64,000 bases of DNA, taken from NCBI GenBank assembly GCA_938020565.1, contig CALIHP010000033.1, positions 47,653-111,652 of the forward strand, in the 5' to 3' direction. The position numbers and the translations under genes are program-made. Below are positions 25,046 to 33,225 of this stretch, in pieces. The DNA comes from an uncultured Anaerolineaceae bacterium (GTDB taxonomy: Bacteria > Chloroflexota > Anaerolineae > Anaerolineales > Anaerolineaceae). The notes beneath the pieces were generated by a model, which was not told where the DNA came from, did no database searches, and saw nothing but the letters and a program-made list of their open reading frames with translations. Numbering within the stretch: position 1 is the first letter of the stretch; the number at the start of each line of letters is the position of its first letter.

Positions 25046-27421
25046 ATGGCATTTTTTGACAGATTCAAGAGACAGAATAAAACAAATTCAAAAACTGATA
25101 TAAACATTGTGCCGCAGGCGGAGGAATCTCCCGTACATCTGCAGGAAACCATGATAGATCAGACACCTGCACAGCCTCGAAAAAATTTGACTGGGGTTCT
25201 GAATACGCAGGGGGCAGATTCAAGCCTTGTGCCTTTGGTCGGCAGGATACCGTTTCCTGCGTACAGGGGAAACGAGCCGTATATTTTCATAAGCTATGCG
25301 CATGCAGACGCCGACACAGTCTTTCCCATAATCAAACAGTTTTACGATCAGGGTTACCACATCTGGTACGATGAGGGAATCGCGCCGGGGAACGAATGGA
25401 CGAACGAGATCGCGGATGCGCTTGAAGGAGCCGCAGTTTTCCTGGTGTTCCTGACTCCCGATTCCGAAAAATCAATAAACGTGCGGGATGAAATAAACTT
25501 CGCTATCAACGACAACAAACCATTCCTGGGAATTCATCTTAAAGAAACGGATCTTACGGGCGGGCTGAAACTGCGCGTCGGGACAAAGCAGGCGATTCTC
25601 AAGTACAACATGTCAGAAGAGGAATTCCTTTATAAATACACATTTGCGTTTGAGCATCTCGGACTTCCCGTGCCTGATGCGATCAAGGCATATAAAGAGC
25701 GGTATTCCACCGTAACGGGAGCTGCCGTCGCGGCTGCGGCGGCAAAGGCGCCTGCAGGCAAGGTAGCGCCGGTGACGATTCAGTCAAATAAATACAAGTC
25801 GTTAAAGCCGAAGGGAACAGCGTTTATCACAGATGTTAACGGCCGAACATACACGGTTCCTGCGAACAGCATGTTCACAAAAGCAGGCATGGGCATTGCG
25901 CAGGGCTTGAAGACCCAAATAGACTCGCATATTGAGCGCTCGATGTTCACTCAGATCAAAAAATTGATCGCCGAAAAACATCCGGATGACAACAATAATT
26001 ATCACAAGATATTTCATATAACGTATCTGGACGGTAATACTTATGATGTAGATATTCAGACGGCGTCTTCCAGATTGTCTTTCCTGAATGAAAATGAAGT
26101 TACTACCATAAACTGGTGCGACGTTGCTGAAATGACGATCAACTGGAAAAAAGAATGTATGGATCGGTGGCCAGGATTTGCAAGAGTCCATCTGAAAAAT
26201 GGCGATGTGGTAATGATGCCGGATTTCACGTTGATATTTGCGACGAGAAAACAGCCGTCAGCAAACTCAATGAGTTGGAATCAAAATTATCAATGGCCAG
26301 AGGGAATAAAAACCGAGCGGGGATACGAAATCCGATTAAGCGAACTGAACTCGATTTCTTTTGGAAATACGATAAGAAAAAAAGACAGCTGGTCGGATGA
26401 ATGGATCAGCGAGCTGCCGGTAGGTCTTTCATTCAGAGATGGAAGACAGCTTGGTACATTTGCGCTCGTTGATTGGTTGCTGGTGCTTGGTCAGGACGAA
26501 TTTGGCGTTATCGAACTGAAGCCCGAACAGATTGCGCATATCGATTTTGTTTCTGATATAGCCGAGGAAGTCTATGTGCCAGACGCTCCGCCAAATTCAC
26601 AGCCTGCAGAACCCGAAACAAAGAGAGCGCCAAAAAATTTGAAAGATAAACATCCTGCCGGCGATTTCGAGCCGAAAGGCACGGCGGTCATTGAACTTAA
26701 GGATGGAACAGTTATGACTGGTATCGCCAATTCGTTTGTGCTTAAAGCAACAAGAATGGAAAAGCGCACTATGGGAAACGAGTGCCTTTACACAGGTCTC
26801 GACACGCCGGATATTAATAATGATTATAAACTCACCAATATGATGCAGTTCCTCGAAATGAAAAAAATAGAATACAGCAAGGGAAAATTTAAGGTTACGG
26901 ACTGCGGCGGAGAGATAAGATGGTTCACACTGCCGGTTGAAACGCAGTTCTGGTTTATCTCAGCGGAAAGCCAATATGAACCGTCCAAGATCGACGCAGA
27001 CAGTATCAGGAGCGTCACATTTGACAGAGGAAATACCCCGGAATTTCCGGTCAAATTCTGTACAGTTTATTGTAAAGAGGGATCTTTCAGATCACCGGTC
27101 TGCTTTATCAGCATAAAGAGCGGCTCGCCCCTAGGGATGAAGATTGCGCACGATTTTTCAGCATTCTCTGGATATCCACTGAGGCTTAAGTACCTTGTGC
27201 GGCTCAATGTGACCAAGCCCGGAGCAGACGGAAATATGTTCGCGCCGCCGAAAGGAATCGAGCTTACGGCAGAGCTTAACACTGGAGATGATGTAGACTT
27301 TATAATGAACGGGTACTTCTCTATAATGGTCATGTCGAGATTCGGCCATATATTGAACCTTTCGAGAAGCTCGTTTCAGGGACTCGAAATGGATACAGAA
27401 AACGGAGAAAGAAGAACCTGA
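25046..27421 (+). CDS. TIR-domain protein with long beta-rich C-terminal repeats
   Basis: 791 aa. Residues about 77-205 are a TIR domain: EPYIFISYAHADADTVFPII (strand A), IWYDEGIAPGNEWTNEI (BB loop), VFLVFLTPDSEKS and NVRDEINFAI, where E149 is at the position of the catalytic Glu of NAD-cleaving TIRs. An Ala-rich linker (about 227-245) leads to about 540 residues of recurrent beta-hairpin units with an xGxxxxxxDGxxY/V pattern (for example KGTAFITDVNGRTYTVPANS, KGTAVIELKDGTVMTGIANS). AGGAG lies 7 bases before the ATG. Probably the effector of a two-gene system with the HD-RyR protein. The C-terminal fold is unrecognised. Confidence 0.85.
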   Translation: MAFFDRFKRQNKTNSKTDINIVPQAEESPVHLQETMIDQTPAQPRKNLTGVLNTQGADSSLVPLVGRIPFPAYRGNEPYIFISYAHADADTVFPIIKQFYDQGYHIWYDEGIAPGNEWTNEIADALEGAAVFLVFLTPDSEKSINVRDEINFAINDNKPFLGIHLKETDLTGGLKLRVGTKQAILKYNMSEEEFLYKYTFAFEHLGLPVPDAIKAYKERYSTVTGAAVAAAAAKAPAGKVAPVTIQSNKYKSLKPKGTAFITDVNGRTYTVPANSMFTKAGMGIAQGLKTQIDSHIERSMFTQIKKLIAEKHPDDNNNYHKIFHITYLDGNTYDVDIQTASSRLSFLNENEVTTINWCDVAEMTINWKKECMDRWPGFARVHLKNGDVVMMPDFTLIFATRKQPSANSMSWNQNYQWPEGIKTERGYEIRLSELNSISFGNTIRKKDSWSDEWISELPVGLSFRDGRQLGTFALVDWLLVLGQDEFGVIELKPEQIAHIDFVSDIAEEVYVPDAPPNSQPAEPETKRAPKNLKDKHPAGDFEPKGTAVIELKDGTVMTGIANSFVLKATRMEKRTMGNECLYTGLDTPDINNDYKLTNMMQFLEMKKIEYSKGKFKVTDCGGEIRWFTLPVETQFWFISAESQYEPSKIDADSIRSVTFDRGNTPEFPVKFCTVYCKEGSFRSPVCFISIKSGSPLGMKIAHDFSAFSGYPLRLKYLVRLNVTKPGADGNMFAPPKGIELTAELNTGDDVDFIMNGYFSIMVMSRFGHILNLSRSSFQGLEMDTENGERRT

Positions 27422-27449
27422 AAAACAATCATGAGCGAAAAAGAAGGGC

Positions 27450-27477
27450 GTCTGTTTCAAATTTCCTAAAGAAGTTC
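27450..27477 (+). repeat. right inverted repeat flanking the HD-RyR/TIR cassette
   Basis: GTCTGTTTCAAATT (27450-27463) and TAAAGAAGTTC (27467-27477) are the reverse complements of the two blocks at 22868-22881 and 22847-22857. The copy starts 29 bases after the TIR stop codon and is followed by an IS256-family fragment. Confidence 0.55.
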
Positions 27478-27503
27478 CCTGCCATAGGTTATTCACTTGA
27501 AAA

Positions 27504-27689
27504 GTGAATAACAGGGGGAAAACAGCCGAGAGTATATCAAGACATCTCAGCGACATATGGAGTGTAGATGTGTCAGGCAGTATGATCAGCCGGATCACAG
27601 ATAAAATCATGCCGGTAGTGCGTGAGTGGCAATCGCGGCTGTTGGAAGAAATATACGCAGCGGTATATCTGGATGCCATCCATGTTTAA
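27504..27689 (+). pseudogene. IS256-family (Mutator type) transposase fragment
   Basis: A 61-residue frame matches an internal part of IS256-family transposases: ESISRHLSDIWSVDVSGSMI, SRITDKIMPVVREWQSRLLE and IYAAVYLDAIHV, where D is the first catalytic Asp. It stops immediately after, and no N- or C-terminal part is present. Transposase debris on both sides of the cassette supports lateral acquisition. Confidence 0.75.
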
Positions 27690-27811
27690 AAAAAACCCGG
27701 AGATCCAAGCGCTGGAATTCCGTTTAAATCAGCTCATCAGAACAATAACTGAATCAATCAACAAAACCGTCTTTTTAAAACTGAACGATAAAAACACGGA
27801 TACAAAAACTG

Positions 27812-27884
27812 GGAGGCTGATGGGGGTCGAACCCACGACCTCCTGATCCACAGTCAGGCGCTCCGCCATTGAGCTACAGCCTCC
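27812..27884 (-). tRNA. tRNA-His (GTG)
   Basis: 73 nt. The anticodon stem CCTGA/TCAGG encloses CTGTGGA (anticodon GTG). The extra G at -1 pairs with C73, the identity element of tRNA-His. T-arm GTGGGTTCGACCCCCAT. CCA is not encoded. Its 3' end faces the accessory island. Confidence 0.95.
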
Positions 27885-27991
27885 GTACAACGGCGAAAAT
27901 TATACCACACCCCGCGGATCCCGCAAGAAACTCCTGTCAACGCAAAAAAATATGAGATAATAAACCCGGACTATCTGAAAGGATCGACGCC

Positions 27992-28585
27992 ATGCAATTC
28001 AAACATTTCCCCCTTATTCTCCTCCTGATCCTCGCACTGGGCGCAGCCTGCACCCCGCTTTACACAACCGATCAAGTCAACGCAACCGTATCCGCAAAGA
28101 TTAAAGAAGTCGCGGCTTACCAGAAAGTTAACGTCACCGTTGAAACCGTCATTATCAAAGAATATATCGTCGTCACCCCAACGCTCGCGCCGACCGTCCC
28201 TCAGCCGATTCCCTATTCAACGATAACCCCGATCGGCTTCAACCGTTACAAACCTGAAGACATCTTTGCGCAGCTCGAACTCAGCGGGTACCAGGTCAGG
28301 CAATTCTTCTTCGACCTGCCGAAAGACAGCCTCGGGACCGCCGGAAGATTCGTCTCCGCCGCGACAAACTTCATCCTCGAAGACAACGGCATCCCTTACG
28401 AAGGAATTATCTTTAAATTCGACGACGAAGAAAGCCTGCTGACCGCTTACGAACTGCTGAGAAAATCTCCGATTCAGCCGAACGGCTCGCTTTTCCGTGT
28501 CGGGAACTTCCTGATCGAGATGGAAGGGGAAACGATCGGTTCCATCCTTGAAAAGCTCAGCGCGCTGACGGTTCAGTTTCAATAA
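27992..28585 (+). CDS. putative lipoprotein of unknown function
   Basis: 197 aa. Signal peptide FPLILLLILALGAAC with a probable lipidated Cys. A Thr/Val-rich stretch and a short Pro-Thr linker (TPTLAPTVPQPIPYS) follow, then a compact alpha/beta domain of about 120 residues. I recognise no family. It is two bases upstream of the SUMF1-domain gene and surely co-transcribed, so the two exported products may work together at the cell surface. AAAGGA precedes the ATG. Confidence 0.75.
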   Translation: MQFKHFPLILLLILALGAACTPLYTTDQVNATVSAKIKEVAAYQKVNVTVETVIIKEYIVVTPTLAPTVPQPIPYSTITPIGFNRYKPEDIFAQLELSGYQVRQFFFDLPKDSLGTAGRFVSAATNFILEDNGIPYEGIIFKFDDEESLLTAYELLRKSPIQPNGSLFRVGNFLIEMEGETIGSILEKLSALTVQFQ

Positions 28586-28587
28586 AT

Positions 28588-29418
28588 ATGCGCTGGATAA
28601 AAAAAACAGACCATATCAGGAGCCACTTGATATCAGCCGGCTCCCGAGTTTCGCTGATAGTCGCTGTCATCTTTTTTTCCATCGTCCTGCTGAAAACCTC
28701 ACCGTACCGCCTCCTTCGTCCCTACGAATTTTTCGGAGCGCGAATCGGAATCAGTTCAAGAACGATCGCAGGGACCAGACTTCTCCTGATCCCCGGAGAA
28801 AAGACGAGAGACAGGATCGCTTTCGAAATAGACCAGCGCCCGGTCACGATCCGCGCCTACCTCGATTGTGTCAGCGCAGGAAAATGCAGCCCGCCACACT
28901 ATCCAGGTTACTTCCAGAAATACATCCGCAATCCATTCTACCGTGACTTCCCCGTGACCTACGTTTCCGTTTCGCAGGCACGGACATACTGCGCGGCGCA
29001 GGGCGGAACGATCCCCACCGCGGCGCAATGGGAGGACGCAGCCGGAGCACAGCTGGACAACAGCCGCTACCCCTGGGGAGCGGATCCGCCGACGATCCAG
29101 CGCGCGAACTTCGACGAACTTTATCAGGGCCTGATTCCGTCCGGATGGCTCCCTGCCGGAGCGAGCCCATTCGGCGTTCTCGACATGGCCGGAAATATCC
29201 GCGAATGGGTCAGCGATACCGTTCCCAACGAAAATCCCGAATGGGGAGACGAGAACCTCCTGAAAGGCGGCGGATCGAGCGATTTCCCGAATCAGCTCGA
29301 AATCAGCGCCCGGCAGGTTCACAGCGGCGCATCCGCCGGCTTTAACCGCGGCTTCCGCTGCGTCTACACGCCGCTAAACCCGGACGAAGCCGCGTCGCCG
29401 GCCGGAAGCGAAAAATGA
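28588..29418 (+). CDS. SUMF1/formylglycine-generating-enzyme-fold membrane-anchored protein
   Basis: 276 aa. A single N-terminal membrane helix (VSLIVAVIFFSIVLL) puts the SUMF1 domain outside. Domain landmarks: EIDQRPVTIRAYLDCVSAG, YPVTYVSV-type segment, CAAQGGTIPTAAQWEDAA, YPWGADPP, FGVLDMAGNIREWVSD, LKGGGSS and NRGFRCVY. The Cys pair of true formylglycine-generating enzymes is absent, so a binding or structural role is more likely than sulfatase activation. Its last 55 bases overlap the convergent histidine kinase gene. Confidence 0.82.
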   Translation: MRWIKKTDHIRSHLISAGSRVSLIVAVIFFSIVLLKTSPYRLLRPYEFFGARIGISSRTIAGTRLLLIPGEKTRDRIAFEIDQRPVTIRAYLDCVSAGKCSPPHYPGYFQKYIRNPFYRDFPVTYVSVSQARTYCAAQGGTIPTAAQWEDAAGAQLDNSRYPWGADPPTIQRANFDELYQGLIPSGWLPAGASPFGVLDMAGNIREWVSDTVPNENPEWGDENLLKGGGSSDFPNQLEISARQVHSGASAGFNRGFRCVYTPLNPDEAASPAGSEK

Positions 29419-30992
29419 TCCGAGCCGGCGGCGTCGTCCAGCGGAAGCGTAAACGAAAACAGCGCTCCTTTCCCATCGGTTCGATTCGCGGCCGTCATTT
29501 TTCCGCCATGCCCGGTAATAATCGCGTTGCAGATATACAATCCCAGCCCTACGCCCTTCGCCAGCCGCGCGGTCTCTTCCGTTCGATAAAACTTGTCGAA
29601 CAGGTGCGGAATGTCGCGGGACTGAAGCCCCCCCCCTTCGTCAGAGACGGAAATCCGAACGAACCGGCCGTCGACCGCTCCGCGGACTTCGACCGTCCCT
29701 TCCTCCGTATACTTCAATGCGTTCGTCAGCAGGTTCGTTAAAACCTGCTGGATCCGGTCCGGATCGGCGTAAACGCTGGGGAACCGGTCGGGGAAGCTCG
29801 TCGTAAGCTGATGACGATTCGTCTGCGACTGCATCCGCCCCGCAACCCGAACGCAGAGATCGCGCAGATTGAATTCAACGCGGTTTAATTTCAGCATTCC
29901 TGACATCATCCGCGACGCGTCCAGCAGGTCATTAATCAGCTCCGCCAAGCGATCGGCTTCCTCTTCAATCACGCGCAGCGACTCGCGCAGCACCTCCTGA
30001 TCCCATTCTCCGTCCTCGATCAGCATCGTCGACGCATACCCCTTAATCAACGCCACCGGCGTCTTCAGCTCATGACTGACCGTTGAAATAAACGTATTCT
30101 TCAGCGCGTCGGCAGCGCGGAATTTCGAAATATCCTGAACCGACGCGATCATGCTGACAAGATGATTCGTGTTGTTTAAGATAGGAACATATTGAATCGA
30201 AACCGGAACCGTTCGCAGCGGTTCGTCCGCAATAATCAGATCGCCTTCAACGGAAAGCTGCGACCTGCCGGTAAAAGGCCAGCCTCCCGCGATTCCTTCC
30301 GCGAGCGTCATTCCGCTGACCGTCCCCGTCAGCCGGATCAGCTCGTCATGCGTCTTTCCGATAATCCGTTCCCCGGGCATCTCAAAAATACGCTCAAGTC
30401 CAGGGTTGACGCGCGTAACAACGCCCCGCGAATCCGTCACGATAATCCCGTCGGTCAGCGCATTCAGAATCGCGTCCGTCTGCACCTTTGCGCGCAGCCG
30501 GTCGGTATACAGCGCCGCGTTCCGGACCGCTACCGACGCCTGGCCCGCGAAATCGCGAAGCAGCAGCAGATCGTTCGTCGAGAAATCCGAGGAAAACGTC
30601 CGGAAAATAACGATCATTCCCAGCCACACTCCGGAATACATCAGCGGCAGCCCAAGCCCCTCCGCCCCATTAAAATCGGGGTTATTCCGAACCCGGTCGA
30701 TCAGCAAGTCAATCTCAATCGGGCTGTCCGATCCAGCGAGATCGCCGGTCTGGAAATATTCCAGGTACGTTTCAATATATTTGACCATTCCTCCGGTCAT
30801 ACCGGACGCGGCCTTGACGACCCAGCCCGTCGTCGGGTTATTCAGCGCAATAAACCCGGACGTCCCGGATAAAATCTCGATCGATATCTTTAAAATCTGT
30901 CCCAACAGCGTATCTAAATCGAGCTCGCGGGTCATCAGCCGGATCAGCTGCAATAACAGATCGCGTTGGCGAACGCGGATATCCTGAAGCAT
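29364..30992 (-). CDS. sensor histidine kinase (GAF-PAS-HisKA-HATPase)
   Basis: About 542 aa and apparently soluble (no membrane segment). An N-terminal GAF domain (about 20-165) and a PAS domain (about 175-295, ILNALTDGIIVTDSRGVVTR) precede the phosphoacceptor helix FISTVSHELKTPVALIKGY. The ATPase has N box LTNLLTNALKYTEEG, G1 VSDEGGGL and G2 GVGLGLYICNAI. No response regulator gene is adjacent, so it is an orphan in this window. The start may be 30992 (AAGGA about 11 bases upstream) or 31004. The signal is unknown. Confidence 0.9.
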   Translation of the reverse strand: MLQDIRVRQRDLLLQLIRLMTRELDLDTLLGQILKISIEILSGTSGFIALNNPTTGWVVKAASGMTGGMVKYIETYLEYFQTGDLAGSDSPIEIDLLIDRVRNNPDFNGAEGLGLPLMYSGVWLGMIVIFRTFSSDFSTNDLLLLRDFAGQASVAVRNAALYTDRLRAKVQTDAILNALTDGIIVTDSRGVVTRVNPGLERIFEMPGERIIGKTHDELIRLTGTVSGMTLAEGIAGGWPFTGRSQLSVEGDLIIADEPLRTVPVSIQYVPILNNTNHLVSMIASVQDISKFRAADALKNTFISTVSHELKTPVALIKGYASTMLIEDGEWDQEVLRESLRVIEEEADRLAELINDLLDASRMMSGMLKLNRVEFNLRDLCVRVAGRMQSQTNRHQLTTSFPDRFPSVYADPDRIQQVLTNLLTNALKYTEEGTVEVRGAVDGRFVRISVSDEGGGLQSRDIPHLFDKFYRTEETARLAKGVGLGLYICNAIITGHGGKMTAANRTDGKGALFSFTLPLDDAAGSDHFSLPAGDAASSGFSGV

Positions 30993-31107
30993 AGACGTTC
31001 TCATCCTTTTTTTTCGATGATAATCCCATTATAATTTACATTGATCGCACAACCGCCGCGCCGTTCGAATTCAGACCGGCGATGAACGTACGTGAAAGGA
31101 ACAGAAA

Positions 31108-31695
31108 ATGAATCGACTGATCGTGATCATGGACATGAATATCGGTTTCGCGAAAGCCGGCGCGCTTTACAGCCCGCGAACGGAAGCCCTTATCCAACCG
31201 ATCGCTCATTTCTGCGAAAAAATGAAGCGAACAGGCGCGAAAATTCTCGCGCTGACCGATACTCACGCGCCTTCGGATCATGAATTCACCGTCTTCCCGC
31301 CGCATTGTCTTTCCACCAGCGGCGAATCGGAAATCGTCCCCGAATTAGCCCCGCTCTGCGATTGGGTCGTCCCGAAATACACAACCGGCGGATTCTTCGA
31401 GCTCGCCGAGTATCAACGGACAAACCCGATATTTAACTGGGATGACTTCGAAGAAATCTATATTGTCGGCTGCTGCACGGATCTCTGCGTCAATAATTTC
31501 GCGATTATCACGCAGAAATTCCTCGAATCGGAATATCATTTCAATCGGATCCGCCGCGTTCCGCATCTCATCCTTCCGCTCCGCCTGATCGAAACGTACG
31601 ACGCGATCGGGCATGACGCCGACGAAATCAATCAGTTCTACCAGACCCAATATCTCCTGAATGGATTCAAAACAACCAATGATGAACACGCATAA
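31108..31695 (+). CDS. nicotinamidase-type cysteine hydrolase (isochorismatase family)
   Basis: 195 aa. Catalytic triad segments: VIMDMNIGFAKAGAL (Asp), the Lys within VVPKYTTGGFF, and IVGCCTDLCVNNFA (nucleophile Cys). Hydrolyses an amide, most likely nicotinamide to nicotinate. Its 3' end overlaps the start of nicotinate phosphoribosyltransferase, the next enzyme of the Preiss-Handler NAD salvage route, which strongly supports that role. AAAGGA lies 7 bases before the ATG. Confidence 0.85.
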   Translation: MNRLIVIMDMNIGFAKAGALYSPRTEALIQPIAHFCEKMKRTGAKILALTDTHAPSDHEFTVFPPHCLSTSGESEIVPELAPLCDWVVPKYTTGGFFELAEYQRTNPIFNWDDFEEIYIVGCCTDLCVNNFAIITQKFLESEYHFNRIRRVPHLILPLRLIETYDAIGHDADEINQFYQTQYLLNGFKTTNDEHA

Positions 31696-33163
31696 GCAAA
31701 CTTACGATAACCGCAACTTGACGCTGCTCGTCGATTTTTACGAATTGACGATGGGAAACGCTTATTTTGAGCAGGGGATGCGCGATCAGATCGCCGTCTA
31801 CGATATGTTCTTCCGGAAAGTTCCCGACGACGGCGGCTTCGCGATCCTGGCGGGTCTCGAACAGGTCGTCGAATACCTCACGAATCTGCATTTTGCCGAA
31901 GACGACCTGGCATACCTGACCGGTCGGGGACTCTTCTCGCCCGGGTTTATCAGCTACCTGCGGGATTTCAAGTTTGAGTGCGACGTATGGGCGATCCCGG
32001 AAGGCACGCCGATTTTTCCCGGCGAACCGATCGTTCGCGTCCGCGGTCCGATTATTCAGGCGCAGCTGATTGAGACGATGGTCCTTCTGACAATCAACCA
32101 TCAATCCCTGATCGCGACAAAAACGAACCGAATCTGCCGTGCGGCTCAGGGGAGAGCGATCCTCGAATTCGGAACCCGCCGGGCGCAAGGCTTCGACGCA
32201 GCGAATTACGGCGCGCGGGCGGCGTACATCGGCGGCGCAAGCGCAACCGCGAATACCTGGGCCGATTTCCGATTCGGCGTCCCGGCGAACGGAACGATGG
32301 CGCATGCCTGGGTCCAATCCTTCGACAGCGAATATGAAGCTTTCGCCGCCTACGCGAAAGCCTACCCGGATCACTGCAACCTGCTCGTCGACACGTTCAG
32401 CACGCTGAAATCCGGCGTCCCAAACGCGATTAAAGTCGCGAAAGAAATTCTCGAACCGATGGGAAAAAGGTTGGTCGGGATCCGCCTTGACAGCGGCGAT
32501 ATCGCCTATCTGTCGAAAAAAGCACGGAAGCTGCTCGACGAAGCCGGTTTACAGGATTGCAGAATTTTCGCCTCCAACTCGCTCGACGAACGAATCATCC
32601 GGTCGCTCCTGATTCAGGACGCCAAGATCGACGTTTTCGGCGTCGGCGAGAAGCTGATTACCGCGGCGAGTTCGCCGGTTTTCGGCGGCGTTTATAAACT
32701 CGTCGCGATGATCGAGAAAGACGGAACGATTACACCGAAAATCAAGCTCTCCGACACCTTCGAAAAAGCTACGACGCCCGGATTCAAAGATGTTTGGCGG
32801 CTATACGAAAAAGGCGATCGTCATCCGGTCGCCGACGTATTAACGCTGACCGACGAAATAATCGAAGACGAGGTTCCCTGCGAAATTTTCGATCCGATCG
32901 AACCGTCGAAGCGGAAAACCGTCGTCAACTTCTACGCGAAAAAACTGCTCGTTCCGATCTTCGAAAAAGGCGAACTCGTTTATCAGCTCCCCGATCTGGA
33001 AACGATTCGGCGCGAATCGGCGCAGAAAATCGCCGAACTTTGGGACGAGGTTAAACGTCTGGAAAATCCGCATGTTTATTATGTCGACCTGTCCCAACGT
33101 CTTTGGGATTTGAAAACCGGCATGCTGAACGAAATTCGCTCGCGCGTCCAGAAAATTCAGTAA
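31682..33163 (+). CDS. pncB: nicotinate phosphoribosyltransferase
   Basis: Converts nicotinate and PRPP to nicotinate mononucleotide (NAD salvage). About 493 aa. Landmarks: LLVDFYELTMGNAYFEQGM, FGTRRAQGFDAANYGARAAY, GTMAHAWVQSF, LLVDTFST, VGIRLDSGDIAYLSKKAR, IFASNSLDE, FGVGEKLITA and GVYKLVAM. The start is taken at the second of two adjacent ATGs (31679/31682), overlapping the nicotinamidase gene by 14 bases and probably translationally coupled. No good Shine-Dalgarno is visible. Confidence 0.93.
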   Translation: MNTHKQTYDNRNLTLLVDFYELTMGNAYFEQGMRDQIAVYDMFFRKVPDDGGFAILAGLEQVVEYLTNLHFAEDDLAYLTGRGLFSPGFISYLRDFKFECDVWAIPEGTPIFPGEPIVRVRGPIIQAQLIETMVLLTINHQSLIATKTNRICRAAQGRAILEFGTRRAQGFDAANYGARAAYIGGASATANTWADFRFGVPANGTMAHAWVQSFDSEYEAFAAYAKAYPDHCNLLVDTFSTLKSGVPNAIKVAKEILEPMGKRLVGIRLDSGDIAYLSKKARKLLDEAGLQDCRIFASNSLDERIIRSLLIQDAKIDVFGVGEKLITAASSPVFGGVYKLVAMIEKDGTITPKIKLSDTFEKATTPGFKDVWRLYEKGDRHPVADVLTLTDEIIEDEVPCEIFDPIEPSKRKTVVNFYAKKLLVPIFEKGELVYQLPDLETIRRESAQKIAELWDEVKRLENPHVYYVDLSQRLWDLKTGMLNEIRSRVQKIQ

Positions 33164-33225
33164 CCCGGCGAAACGGACGGCGCGGCGCCGTCCATCGATT
33201 CCAGAGGAGGATAAGGAGAAAATCC

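Noticed and set aside
22085..27884. tRNA-His or tRNA-Leu as an integration site with att duplication
   Set aside because: No repeat of either tRNA 3' end was found at the other island boundary and no integrase gene is present.
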